A stretch of 43,568 nt of DNA. It comes from Actinomycetes bacterium (GTDB lineage: Bacteria > Actinomycetota > Actinomycetes > JAHEKZ01). The notes under the pieces were generated by a model. That model had not been told where the DNA came from, made no database searches, and saw nothing but the letters and a program-made list of their open reading frames with translations. The translations under genes and the position numbers were made by a program. This document shows, one piece after another, positions 34,194 to 42,488 of the stretch. The number at the start of each line of letters is the position of its first letter. Within the stretch, counting starts at the first letter, position 1. The stretch is taken from assembly GCA_024644435.1 (NCBI GenBank), contig JAHEKZ010000018.1, forward strand, positions 1-43,568. The letters are read 5' to 3'.

Positions 34194-35045
34194 ATGTCGA
34201 AACATCAGTCCGACGACGGCAGCGGCCGCCCGCTGAATCCGGAAGAGAGCATCTCCAAGCTGAACAAGAAGGTCTACGAGCGCGAGCTGTACCGTTTGCA
34301 GACCGAGCTCGGGCAGCTTCAGGAGTGGGTGCGCTCCACCGGCCAGCGCGTCGTCATCGTCTTTGAGGGTCGAGACGCCGCGGGCAAGGGCGGAACGATC
34401 AAGCGCATCACTCAGTACCTCAACCCGCGCGTCGCACGCATCATCGCTCTTCCTTCCCCCACCGAACGGCAGCGCGGTCAGTGGTACTTCCAGCGCTACA
34501 TCGAGCACCTGCCTGCCGCCGGTGAGATCGTCCTGTTCGACCGCAGCTGGTACAACCGCGCGGGCGTCGAGCGGGTGATGGGGTTCTGCACCGACGACGA
34601 GTACCGGCGGTTCCTGCACCAGGCGCCCATCTTCGAACGGATGCTCGTTGAAGAAGGCATCGCGCTGCGCAAGTACTGGTTCAGTGTCAGCCTCGACGAG
34701 CAGGAGCGCCGGTTCCGCTCACGGCTCCACGATCCGCTGCGCCGTTGGAAGCTCTCCCCCATGGACGTCGAGTCCGTCAAGAGGTGGGAGGACTACTCGC
34801 GCGCCAAGGACGAGATGTACGTCCACACCGATATTCCCGAGGCGCCGTGGTACGTCGTCGAGGCCGACGACAAGCGCAGGGCCCGGATCAACATGATCGC
34901 CCACCTGCTGACCACGCTGCCCTACGGCGAGGTCGAGCCGGTGCCCGTCACCCTGCCCAAGCGACCACCGTCACAGGGCTACCAGCGGCCAGGCAAAGAG
35001 CACTTCAGCTACGTGCCCGACCACGCCGCAACCCTTTCGGGCTGA
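34194..35045 (+). CDS. ppk2: Polyphosphate kinase 2
   Basis: A 283-residue PPK2-family kinase that transfers phosphate between polyphosphate and nucleotides. Walker A is GRDAAGKGG at 59-67 and Walker B is DRSWYNRAG at 116-124; the lid module follows with SLDEQERRFRSRLHDPLRRWK. The one-domain length fits class I PPK2 (nucleoside diphosphate phosphorylation), but the class cannot be fixed from sequence alone. ATG at 34194 has GAGGGGG just upstream and lies eight bases after aceE, so the two are probably co-transcribed. It is convergent with the pirin gene. Confidence 0.94.
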   Translation: MSKHQSDDGSGRPLNPEESISKLNKKVYERELYRLQTELGQLQEWVRSTGQRVVIVFEGRDAAGKGGTIKRITQYLNPRVARIIALPSPTERQRGQWYFQRYIEHLPAAGEIVLFDRSWYNRAGVERVMGFCTDDEYRRFLHQAPIFERMLVEEGIALRKYWFSVSLDEQERRFRSRLHDPLRRWKLSPMDVESVKRWEDYSRAKDEMYVHTDIPEAPWYVVEADDKRRARINMIAHLLTTLPYGEVEPVPVTLPKRPPSQGYQRPGKEHFSYVPDHAATLSG

Positions 35046-35072
35046 CCAACAGCGCACCGAGGTCGCGCGATC

Positions 35073-35825
35073 TCATGCGTCACGGGCTGACGCCATCTCC
35101 CATACGAGGACCTCGGCCGCGGTGCGGGCCCTGACGCGCATTCCCCCGCCATCGGTCAAGCGCAACGAGTCACCGGCGTCCAGTGCCCCGACCCCCTCTA
35201 TGTCGACAACCCCTCGCGCGACGTAGAGGTGGACGAATCGGGCGTCGGGTAGCTCGACGTGGTGTCCAGGCTGCAGGCGCGCTGCGTGCAACGCCGCATC
35301 CTTCTGCTGGATGCCGATTGCCCGCCCGTCCGAGTGTTTCGTCATTCCGGATGCCACCGTGACCAGACGTCCGGTGGCGAGCTCGTCGTTGATGTCGAGC
35401 TGCTCATACCCAGGCGTGATGCCTCGCTCATCGGGCAGCACCCACATCTGCACGAAGTGCACCGGATCGGCGTGCTGCTCTTCGCCAGTGAGCGTCCACG
35501 AGTCGTTCTTCTCCGAGTGCAGGATGCCGGTTCCGGCACTCATGCGCTGAGCCAGGCCTGGGTAGATCACGCCCGTTCGCCCGGTGGAGTCTTGGTGCAC
35601 GAGCGATCCCTCGAGCACCCACGTCACGATCTCCATGTCACGGTGCGGATGAGTCTCAAAGCCAGTGCCTGGCCGCACGACATCGTCATTGCTGACGAGC
35701 AGCAGGCCGAAGTGCGTGTTGTCGGGGTCGTAGTGACGCCCGAACGAGAACGAGTGGTGCGAGTCCAGCCACCCGAAGTCGGTAGCGAATCGTTCCGTGG
35801 CTGGCCTGAGATCGACGATGGGCAC
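35073..35825 (-). CDS. Pirin-family protein
   Basis: A 250-residue bicupin of the pirin family. The N-terminal cupin has the metal motif HPHRDMEIVTWVLEGSL with HRDME, followed by RMSAGTGILHSEKN, whose histidine and glutamate complete the metal site. The C-terminal cupin is shorter. Some pirins are quercetinases or redox-sensing regulators; YhhW-like enzymes share this arrangement. GTG at 35825 gives a conserved MPIVDLRPATER-like start; the frame upstream runs through a direct repeat and is not conserved. A CAGAAT lies six bases before the start, possibly a weak leaderless promoter. Confidence 0.9.
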   Translation of the reverse strand: MPIVDLRPATERFATDFGWLDSHHSFSFGRHYDPDNTHFGLLLVSNDDVVRPGTGFETHPHRDMEIVTWVLEGSLVHQDSTGRTGVIYPGLAQRMSAGTGILHSEKNDSWTLTGEEQHADPVHFVQMWVLPDERGITPGYEQLDINDELATGRLVTVASGMTKHSDGRAIGIQQKDAALHAARLQPGHHVELPDARFVHLYVARGVVDIEGVGALDAGDSLRLTDGGGMRVRARTAAEVLVWEMASARDA

Positions 35826-35842
35826 CGGACGATTCTGCCCCG

Positions 35843-35896
35843 CGTCCACCAGGTGTGCACTCGGTGCTCTCAAACGTCCACCAGGTGTGCACTCGG
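35843..35896. repeat. Direct repeat of 22 bases at 32-base period, candidate operator
   Basis: Identical 22-base copies lie at 35843-35864 and 35875-35896. Each contains the palindromic core CACCAGGTG and a GTGCAC. The pair covers about -18 to -71 relative to the pirin start and -79 to -132 relative to the regulator start. A 32-base period is close to three helical turns, so both copies face the same side of the DNA. Confidence 0.75.
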
Positions 35897-35962
35897 CGGG
35901 CTCACTCGGTTGTCACACCCCCACAATCCCGTCCCCCTCACCATGGGCGCTCAGCGGGCGCA

Positions 35963-35968
35963 TACCCT
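35963..35968 (+). promoter_or_regulatory. Leaderless minus-10 element for the PucR-type regulator
   Basis: TACCCT, six bases, then GTG at 35975, which fixes the start of the regulator. Confidence 0.6.
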
Positions 35969-35974
35969 GCCGTC

Positions 35975-37159
35975 GTGCCATCCGCCAGGGCAAGCGCCGC
36001 CACGGTCACCCGGATCGAGCGCGCCTCGGGCGATCTCGCCAGTGAGGCGATGAGCCGGGTCGAGGCCACACTTCCCTGGTTCCGCGCCATGTCCGCCGAT
36101 GACCGGTCGTGGATCACCCTCGTCGCGCAAGCCGGGATCGGCGCCTTCGTCGCCTGGAGTCGGCGACCTGACGCAGCGCGCGCCATCACTGCTGAGGTCT
36201 TCGGCTCGGCACCACGCGAGCTGGCCAGAGTTGTCACCCTGCAGCAGACCGTCGAGCTCGTGCGCACCACGATCGAGGTCGTCGAGGAACACTCCGCAGA
36301 GCTCGCCGAGCCTGGAGATGAAGCACCGCTTCGCGAAGCCGTGCTCGTCTTTGCGCGCGAGGTCGCCTTTGCCGCCGCCGAGGTCTACGCCCAGGCCGCC
36401 GAGATCCGGGGCGCCTGGGACGCCCGCCTCGAAGCGCTGCTGGCCGACGCCCTGATGCGCGGTGACGTGGGAGACGACGACCTCTCTCGGGCCGCCGCCC
36501 TCGGGTGGTCCCGTGCGCCGCATGTGTTCGCGATCGCCGGCTCTCCGCCTGACGTGACGGCAGCCACAGTGGTTGACGCCCTTCGCCGCGCCGCCCGTCA
36601 CGCCGGTCTCGACGTCGTCTCGGGGGTTCACGGCCACGAGCTGGTCAGCATCGTCGGGGGCACCCTCACCGACCGGTCCGACCCCGTATCGGCAGCTGCC
36701 CCGATGGTGGCCCAGTTCGGCGTCGGGCCGGTCGTCGTCGGGCCGGTCGTCGACGACCTGACGGCTGCCGCTCGCTCAGTCGCCGCCGCACGCGCCGGCC
36801 TGCGTGCGGCTCCTGGCTGGCCGGACGCCCCCCGTCCGGTATCGGCCGATGATCTGCTGCCCGAACGCGCCCTCGACGGCGACGCGAACGCCCGTCAGGC
36901 CCTGGTCGACCGCATCTACCGGCCCCTGGCCGAGGCGGGCGGCGGTCTGCTCGAGACGGCAGCGGCCGTCCTGGAGCAGTCGGCATCGCTGGAGGCCGCT
37001 GCCCGCGCGCTGTTCGTGCACGCCAACACCGTGCGGTACCGGCTCAGGCGGATCGCGGAGGTCAGCGGCCTGGTTCCCACCGAGCCACGGGACGCCTTCA
37101 CACTTCGGGTGGCCCTGACCGTGGGTCGACTCGACCAGAGCAACAACCCGCCGTTGTAG
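35975..37159 (+). CDS. fasR: PucR-family regulator of fatty-acid synthesis (FasR-like)
   Basis: A 394-residue transcription factor. The C-terminal 60 residues hold the PucR-type helix-turn-helix, with VLEQSASLEAAARALFVHAN and TVRYRLRRIAEVSGL. The N-terminal region is a sensory domain without a recognised ligand motif, and a GGDEF-like CdaR middle region is present as in relatives. In Streptomyces coelicolor the regulator directly upstream of fabD-fabH-acpP-fabF (FasR) activates that operon, and Rv2242 occupies the same place in M. tuberculosis; role here is inferred from position. GTG at 35975 follows TACCCT by six bases; the longer frame to 35855 overlaps the direct repeats. Confidence 0.85.
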   Translation: MPSARASAATVTRIERASGDLASEAMSRVEATLPWFRAMSADDRSWITLVAQAGIGAFVAWSRRPDAARAITAEVFGSAPRELARVVTLQQTVELVRTTIEVVEEHSAELAEPGDEAPLREAVLVFAREVAFAAAEVYAQAAEIRGAWDARLEALLADALMRGDVGDDDLSRAAALGWSRAPHVFAIAGSPPDVTAATVVDALRRAARHAGLDVVSGVHGHELVSIVGGTLTDRSDPVSAAAPMVAQFGVGPVVVGPVVDDLTAAARSVAAARAGLRAAPGWPDAPRPVSADDLLPERALDGDANARQALVDRIYRPLAEAGGGLLETAAAVLEQSASLEAAARALFVHANTVRYRLRRIAEVSGLVPTEPRDAFTLRVALTVGRLDQSNNPPL

Positions 37160-37236
37160 GATTCCTCCAACTACACCCCCTGGGCTTCGTCCGGGCCGGT
37201 ACCAGTGTTCGACGCTCCGTACGCCAAGGTGGTCAC

Positions 37237-38421
37237 GTGCTCGTCATCGTCGCGCCAGGACAGGGCGCCCAAGCTCCCGGCTTCCTCTCCCCATGGCTTG
37301 AGTTGCCTGGATTCGAGGAACGACTGAACTGGCTGTCGGCCGTCGCCGACCTCGACCTGGTCAGCTATGGCACCGAAGCAGACGCCGACACCATCCGCGA
37401 CACCGCGATTGCCCAGCCGCTGATCGTCGCGTCCGGACTGGTCTCGCTCCTGAGTCTGTTCCCCCACCCAGCTGATGCCTTCGGCAAGGTTGGCGTCGGT
37501 GCCGGCCACTCGGTCGGAGAGATCACCGCTGCGGCAGCCGCCGGCGTGATGTCGGCCGAACAGGCCATGGTCTTCGTCCGCGAGCGCGGCAAGGCGATGG
37601 CGGCGGCTTCAGCACTCTCGGAGACCGGCATGACGGCCGTCCTCGGCGGCGAGCAAGACGCCGTGGTGCAGTCGATCGAGAAGCACGGTCTCACGCCGGC
37701 GAACATCAACGGGGCTGGACAGATCGTTGCCGCCGGAACGATGGAAGAGCTGGCCAGGTTCCAGGACGACCCACCCGAAGGCGTGCGGCTCCGGCCCCTT
37801 TCCGTCGCCGGGGCCTTCCACACCCGGCACATGGCTCCGGCCGTCGGCACGCTCGGAGGGTTCGCGCGGGCGATCTACACCCACGATGCCCGAACACGGC
37901 TGCTCTCCAACTCCGACGGCGGCGTGGTCCAGAGCGGACGCGAGTACCTCACCAGACTGGTCCAGCAGGTGAGCAACCCCGTGCGCTGGGACCTCTGCAT
38001 GCAGACCATGCTCGACCTCGGCGTGACGGCGCTGATCGAGGTGCCTCCGGCCGGAACTCTCGCCGGGCTGGCCAAGCGCGCCATGCCCGGTGTCGAGGTG
38101 GTCGCGCTCAAGACACCGGACGACCTCGAGGCGGCACGCAACCTGGTCGAGCGCCACGGCACCCCCAGCCCGCTCGACACCTCGCCTTCGTGGCGCATGC
38201 TGGTGGCTCCGACCAAGGGCGTCTTCCACCGAGGCGACGCTGCAGCTGGCGACACCCTCGAGCCGGGAGCAGTCGTCGGGCACGTGGCCACCAACCGCGA
38301 CCAGCAGGACGTCCTGGCACCTCACGGTGGCACGATCGTCGAGTGGCTGGTCGAAGACGGTGACCCGATCTCCCCCGGACAGCCGGTGGTCCGACTGCAC
38401 CCGAACGAGGGATCGGCGTGA
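37237..38421 (+). CDS. fabD: Malonyl-CoA:ACP transacylase with C-terminal biotinyl/lipoyl-like domain
   Basis: A 394-residue protein, longer than single-domain FabD (about 300-315). Residues 1-300 are the transacylase: nucleophile S92 in GHSVGE, H195 in GAFHTRH, and Q9 in PGQGAQ. It loads malonyl groups from CoA to ACP. Residues about 310-388 match a biotinyl/lipoyl barrel-sandwich domain, ending GGTIVEWLVEDGDPISPGQP. Gapless alignment to BCCP puts R354 (in TNRDQQ) at the lysine of the AMKM biotinylation motif, so the domain looks unmodifiable. GTG at 37237 follows AAGGTGG. It heads fabD-fabH-acpP-fabF-accD and overlaps fabH by GTGA. Confidence 0.95.
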   Translation: MLVIVAPGQGAQAPGFLSPWLELPGFEERLNWLSAVADLDLVSYGTEADADTIRDTAIAQPLIVASGLVSLLSLFPHPADAFGKVGVGAGHSVGEITAAAAAGVMSAEQAMVFVRERGKAMAAASALSETGMTAVLGGEQDAVVQSIEKHGLTPANINGAGQIVAAGTMEELARFQDDPPEGVRLRPLSVAGAFHTRHMAPAVGTLGGFARAIYTHDARTRLLSNSDGGVVQSGREYLTRLVQQVSNPVRWDLCMQTMLDLGVTALIEVPPAGTLAGLAKRAMPGVEVVALKTPDDLEAARNLVERHGTPSPLDTSPSWRMLVAPTKGVFHRGDAAAGDTLEPGAVVGHVATNRDQQDVLAPHGGTIVEWLVEDGDPISPGQPVVRLHPNEGSA

Positions 38422-39425
38422 GCGGCGCCGCACTGGCTCCGCGGCGCGGTGCCGAGTACTCCCGCATCCTCGGGATCGGCGCCTATCGCCCATCGCGGGT
38501 CGTCACCAATGACGAGATCTGCGAGCACATCGACTCGTCCGACGAGTGGATCCGCGAGCGTTCGGGCATCATCACCCGCCATTTCGCCGCAGCTGACGAG
38601 AGTGTCGTCGACATGGCGGCGGCCGCCTCCGAGAAGGCGCTGGCCAGCGCCGGTATCAGCGCCGACCAGGTCGACGCGGTCATCGTCGGAACGGTCACCC
38701 ACCTCTGGCAGACCCCGTCGGCGGCCGCTGAGCTGGCCTTCCGACTCGGCGCAGGCACCCCTGCCGCGTTCGACATCAGCGCGGCCTGTGCCGGCTTCAG
38801 CTACGGCCTGACCATCGCCCAAGACCTCATCCGCGGAGGCAGCGCCACGTGCGTCGTGGTCGTCGGTGTCGAAAAGCTGTCCGACCTGACCGACCCCACC
38901 GACCGCAGCACCGCGTTCATCTTCGGCGACGGCGCCGGTGCTGCTGTGGTCGGCGCTTCCGACTCCCCTGGCATCGGACCGGTGGTCTGGGGCTCAGATG
39001 GCTCCCAGACCGAGGCGATCATCCAGGACACCCCCTGGGACGTGCTGCGCGACGACCCCACGCACAAGTTCCCCTCCCTGCGCATGAGCGGCCAGCAGGT
39101 CTTCCGGTGGGCGGTGTACGAGATGGCCAAGGTCGCTCAGGAGGCCCTCGACGTCGCTGGCATCACCGTGGACGACCTCGACGCCTTCATCCCGCACCAG
39201 GCGAATATGCGGATCACCGACGCCATGATGAAGAAGCTCGCCCTGCCCGAGTCGGTCGTCGTGGCCAGGGACATCGCCGAGACCGGCAACACGTCTGCGG
39301 CATCCATCCCCCTGGCCATGGGCCGGATGCTCGAAGAGGGCCAGATAAAAAGTGGTGACGTCGCGCTCCTGATCGGTTTCGGAGCAGGGTTGGTCTACTC
39401 CGCCCAGGTAGTCGTCGTGCCATAG
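38418..39425 (+). CDS. fabH: Beta-ketoacyl-ACP synthase III
   Basis: A 335-residue initiating condensing enzyme that joins an acyl-CoA primer to malonyl-ACP. The catalytic triad is C124 (SAACAGFSYGL), H260 (IPHQANMRI) and N291 (ETGNTSAAS). Actinobacterial FabH often uses branched-chain primers; substrate choice cannot be read here. GTG at 38418 overlaps the fabD stop by four bases. A 79-base gap with a small palindrome (39437-39451) separates it from acpP. Confidence 0.96.
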   Translation: MSGAALAPRRGAEYSRILGIGAYRPSRVVTNDEICEHIDSSDEWIRERSGIITRHFAAADESVVDMAAAASEKALASAGISADQVDAVIVGTVTHLWQTPSAAAELAFRLGAGTPAAFDISAACAGFSYGLTIAQDLIRGGSATCVVVVGVEKLSDLTDPTDRSTAFIFGDGAGAAVVGASDSPGIGPVVWGSDGSQTEAIIQDTPWDVLRDDPTHKFPSLRMSGQQVFRWAVYEMAKVAQEALDVAGITVDDLDAFIPHQANMRITDAMMKKLALPESVVVARDIAETGNTSAASIPLAMGRMLEEGQIKSGDVALLIGFGAGLVYSAQVVVVP

Positions 39426-39436
39426 TCATCTCGACC

Positions 39437-39451
39437 TCCCGCCCGGCGGGA
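39437..39451. repeat. Short palindrome between fabH and acpP
   Basis: TCCCGCC, one C, GGCGGGA: seven perfect pairs with a single central base. It may be part of a processing or attenuation hairpin that lets acpP be expressed above its neighbours. No T-tract follows and no clear promoter is seen. Confidence 0.45.
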
Positions 39452-39504
39452 ACGCAGTAACCGAACAGTCCGAATGATCGATACAGCCAGAACAAGGAGT
39501 TCCC

Positions 39505-39750
39505 ATGGCGGACCAGCAAGAGATTCTCAGCGGCCTCGCTGAGATCGTGAACGAGGTTGCCGGCGTTCCCGTCGACAGCGTTCAGCTCGACAAGGCTTTC
39601 ACCGACGACCTCGACATCGACTCGCTGTCGATGGTCGAGGTAGTGGTTGCCGCCGAGGAGAAGTTCGGCGTCAAGATCCCGGACGACGACGTCAAGGACC
39701 TTCGCACCGTCGGTGACGCCGTGACCTACATTGCGCAGGCGGGTGCCTGA
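39505..39750 (+). CDS. acpP: Acyl carrier protein
   Basis: An 81-residue carrier protein for fatty-acid synthesis. S40 in DDLDIDSLSMVEV is the 4'-phosphopantetheine attachment serine (DSLS). It is acidic and four-helical as usual. ATG at 39505 has AAGGAG six bases upstream. It lies between fabH and fabF, three bases from fabF. Confidence 0.97.
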   Translation: MADQQEILSGLAEIVNEVAGVPVDSVQLDKAFTDDLDIDSLSMVEVVVAAEEKFGVKIPDDDVKDLRTVGDAVTYIAQAGA

Positions 39751-39753
39751 TCG

Positions 39754-41019
39754 ATGACCACCGAACCCAGGTCTGATGCGCGAGCCATCGTTGTCACCGG
39801 CATCGGCGCGACCACGCCGGTCGGCGGCGATGTCGCGTCCACCTGGGACGGACTGCTTGCCGGTCGCTCCGGCGTCCGCTCCCTCACTGAGGAGTGGGCG
39901 TCGGAGCTGCCCGTGCAGTTCGCCGCCCGTGTTGCCGTAGACCCGTCCGATGTGCTCGACCGCGTCGAGGCACGCAAGCTCGACCGCACCCAGCAGCTCG
40001 CTCTGGTCGCTGCCCGCGAGGCGTGGGCAGACGCCGGAACACCCGAGATCGACCCCGAGCGCCTGGGCGTCAGCATTGCCACCGGAATCGGTGGTGCCCT
40101 GACGCTGCTCGGCCAATGGGACGTCTACCGCGAGTCGGGACCGCGCCGGGTCAGCCCGCACACGATCCCGATGCTCATGCCCAACGGGCCAGCCGCCGTT
40201 GTGGGGCTCGAGTTCAGCGCCCGCGCGGGCGTCCACACCCCCGTCTCTGCCTGCGCCTCCGGTGCCGAGGCCGTGGCTCAGGGCCTCGCCATGATCAGGG
40301 AGGGACGAGCCGACATGGTGGTGGTCGGTGGTACCGAGGCGTGCATCCACCCGCTGCCGCTCGCCGCGTTCGCGGCGATGCGTGCGCTCTCCAAGCGCAA
40401 CGACGACCCGCCCGCGGCCTCGCGTCCGTGGGACACCGAGCGCGACGGCTTCGTGTTCGGCGAGGGCGCAGCAGTCCTCGTCATCGAGACGGCCGAGCAC
40501 GCCAAGGCCCGAGGGGCGAAGATCTACGGCGAGGTGGCGGGGGCCGGCATCACTGCCGACGGCCACCACATCGCCCAGCCCGACCCTGAAGGCAAGGGCG
40601 CCACTCGCGCCATGCGCGCCGCGCTGGCTGACGCCGACGCCACACCCTCCGACGTCGTGCACATCAACGCCCATGGCACGAGCACACCGCAAGGTGACGT
40701 GGCCGAAGCGCTCGCCATTCGCACCGCCCTGGGCGATGCGGTCGCCGACGTGGCGGTCACGTCCACCAAGTCGATGACTGGTCACCTGCTCGGAGCGGCC
40801 GGCGCGGTGGAGTCGCTGGCATGCGTCATGGCGCTGCACGACCAGCTCATTCCGCCGACCATCAACCTTCACAACCTCGACCCCGAGGTACAGCTCGACA
40901 TCGTGAGCGGTCAGGCGCGCAAGATTGCCGACGACCGCTTCCCCGGGGCCGTCGCACTGAACAACTCGTTCGGGTTCGGCGGTCACAACGTGGCACTCGC
41001 CTTCCGGAGCTACCCGTGA
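39754..41019 (+). CDS. fabF: Beta-ketoacyl-ACP synthase II
   Basis: A 421-residue elongating condensing enzyme. The catalytic triad is C167 (PVSACASGAEAV), H307 (INAHGTSTPQGD) and H344 (SMTGHLLGAAG). Length and the GFG-GHN C-terminus (FGFGGHNVALAF) are typical of FabF. ATG at 39754, three bases after acpP. Its stop overlaps the carboxyltransferase GTG as GTGA. A single FabF is present, unlike the KasA/KasB pair of mycobacteria. Confidence 0.96.
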   Translation: MTTEPRSDARAIVVTGIGATTPVGGDVASTWDGLLAGRSGVRSLTEEWASELPVQFAARVAVDPSDVLDRVEARKLDRTQQLALVAAREAWADAGTPEIDPERLGVSIATGIGGALTLLGQWDVYRESGPRRVSPHTIPMLMPNGPAAVVGLEFSARAGVHTPVSACASGAEAVAQGLAMIREGRADMVVVGGTEACIHPLPLAAFAAMRALSKRNDDPPAASRPWDTERDGFVFGEGAAVLVIETAEHAKARGAKIYGEVAGAGITADGHHIAQPDPEGKGATRAMRAALADADATPSDVVHINAHGTSTPQGDVAEALAIRTALGDAVADVAVTSTKSMTGHLLGAAGAVESLACVMALHDQLIPPTINLHNLDPEVQLDIVSGQARKIADDRFPGAVALNNSFGFGGHNVALAFRSYP

Positions 41020-42452
41020 CCGCAACAGAACAACCAGCACCCGTCGCGAAGAAGGTCAAAGTTCCGCGCGAGGACGACCCCCGCAATCCGAACAAGCGAC
41101 TCAGAGCCCTGTTCGATGACGGCACCTACGTGGCCCTCACAGCAGATGGCGACTCGGGGATGATGGCCGGGCACGGCCTGGTCAACGGCACGCACGCCGT
41201 CGCCTTCGCATCGGACGCCACCGTGATGGGTGGCGCCATGGGCGCTGAGGGTTGCAAGGTCATCATGGCCGCCTACGCCAGGGCGCTCGCTGACGAGATC
41301 CCGGTCATCGGACTGTGGCACTCAGGAGGCGCCCGGTTGGCCGAAGGTGTCGTGTCCCTGCACGCCGTCGGCGAGGTCTTCAACATCATGACGCGGGCAT
41401 CGGGGCGAATCCCTCAGATCTCCGTCGTCCTCGGAGCCGCAGCCGGCGGTGCCGCCTACGGCCCGGCCCTCACCGACATCGTGATCCTCGGCCCGAACGG
41501 CCGGGTCTTCGTCACCGGACCAGACGTCGTCCGTTCCGTCACCGGTGAAGACGTCAACATGGAGCGGCTCGGCGGAGCCGAGCCGCACGCCAGACGCAGC
41601 GGCGTCGTGCACATCGCGACCGAGACCGATGAGGAAGCCCTCGAGAAGGCACGCTCCCTCACCCACCTGCTCGGAGCCCCCGGCGAGCTCGAGTCGTCCA
41701 CGCCGATCGTCGATGTCGACCTGGAAGAGCACCTCCCGGAATCGGCCAAGCGAGCCTATGACGTCCATCCCCTGGTTCAGCACCTGCTCGATGAGGACTC
41801 GTCGGTTGAGCTGCACGAGCGCTGGGCACCAAACATCGTCACCACATTGGGCCGCCTCGGCGGCCGCACCGTCGGTGTGATCGCCAACAACCCGCTGCGT
41901 CTGGGCGGCTGCCTCGACTCACCGTCAGCAGAGAAGGCCGCGCGGTTCGTGCGTATGTGTGACGCCTTCGGTGTCCCGCTCGTCGTCGTCGTCGACGTGC
42001 CCGGCTACCTTCCCGGCGTCGGCCAGGAGTGGGACGGCGTGGTGCGTCGTGGGGCCAAACTGCTGCACGCGTTCGCCGAGGCGGTCGTGCCCCGGGTCAC
42101 GGTGGTCACGCGCAAGGCATACGGCGGGGCCTACATCGCCATGAACTCACGGGCCCTCGGTGCCACCCGAGTCTTCGCCTGGCCGGGGGCAACCGTCGCC
42201 GTGATGGGCTCAGTCGCGGCCGTCCGGATCCTGCATCGCCGGCGGCTGGCTGACCTTCCCGAAGAGATTCGGGCCGAGGTCGAGCAAGAGCTGGCCGACG
42301 AGCACGACCTGCTCGCCGGCGGGATCGAGAAGGCCAAGTCGCTCGGCGTCGTCGACGAGGTGATCGAGCCGTCGGTCACCCGCTCGGCGTTAGCCGCAGC
42401 AATCGTGGCGGCAGCCCCACTCCGCGGACGGCACGGCAACATCCCGCTCTAG
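41016..42452 (+). CDS. Acyl-CoA carboxylase carboxyltransferase beta subunit (AccD6-like)
   Basis: A 478-residue carboxyltransferase that moves carboxyl from biotin to acetyl- or propionyl-CoA. Typical segments are LWHSGGARLAEGV, VLGAAAGGAAYGPALTD, FVTGPDVVRSVTGEDV and the C-terminal FAEAVVPRVTVVTRKAYGGAYIAM followed by WPGATVAVMG. Position after fabF matches accD6 (Rv2247), which supplies malonyl-CoA for the same pathway. No biotin-carrier or biotin-carboxylase subunit is encoded here, so it must partner with proteins made elsewhere. GTG at 41016 overlaps the fabF stop; longer frames lie inside fabF. Confidence 0.94.
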   Translation: MTATEQPAPVAKKVKVPREDDPRNPNKRLRALFDDGTYVALTADGDSGMMAGHGLVNGTHAVAFASDATVMGGAMGAEGCKVIMAAYARALADEIPVIGLWHSGGARLAEGVVSLHAVGEVFNIMTRASGRIPQISVVLGAAAGGAAYGPALTDIVILGPNGRVFVTGPDVVRSVTGEDVNMERLGGAEPHARRSGVVHIATETDEEALEKARSLTHLLGAPGELESSTPIVDVDLEEHLPESAKRAYDVHPLVQHLLDEDSSVELHERWAPNIVTTLGRLGGRTVGVIANNPLRLGGCLDSPSAEKAARFVRMCDAFGVPLVVVVDVPGYLPGVGQEWDGVVRRGAKLLHAFAEAVVPRVTVVTRKAYGGAYIAMNSRALGATRVFAWPGATVAVMGSVAAVRILHRRRLADLPEEIRAEVEQELADEHDLLAGGIEKAKSLGVVDEVIEPSVTRSALAAAIVAAAPLRGRHGNIPL

Positions 42453-42455
42453 GCA

Positions 42456-42461
42456 TACACT
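42456..42461 (+). promoter_or_regulatory. Candidate minus-10 for the lipoprotein gene
   Basis: TACACT, four bases after the accD stop. Transcription near 42468 would give a leader of about 29 bases ending in the ribosome site. Confidence 0.4.
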
Positions 42462-42488
42462 CCTGCCAGGTCGGCCGCAGCCGGCAGG
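42462..42488 (+). other. Hairpin overlapping the lipoprotein ribosome site
   Basis: CCTGCC at 42462 pairs with GGCAGG at 42483-42488, with an inner GGC/GCC pair around CGCA. The right arm runs into the AGGAGG ribosome site (to 42491). It could end the accD transcript or limit translation initiation. Confidence 0.4.

Noticed and set aside
39214-41040. 608-codon minus-strand frame
   Set aside because: It is a high-GC shadow of fabH, acpP and fabF, all of which have intact catalytic motifs on the plus strand.
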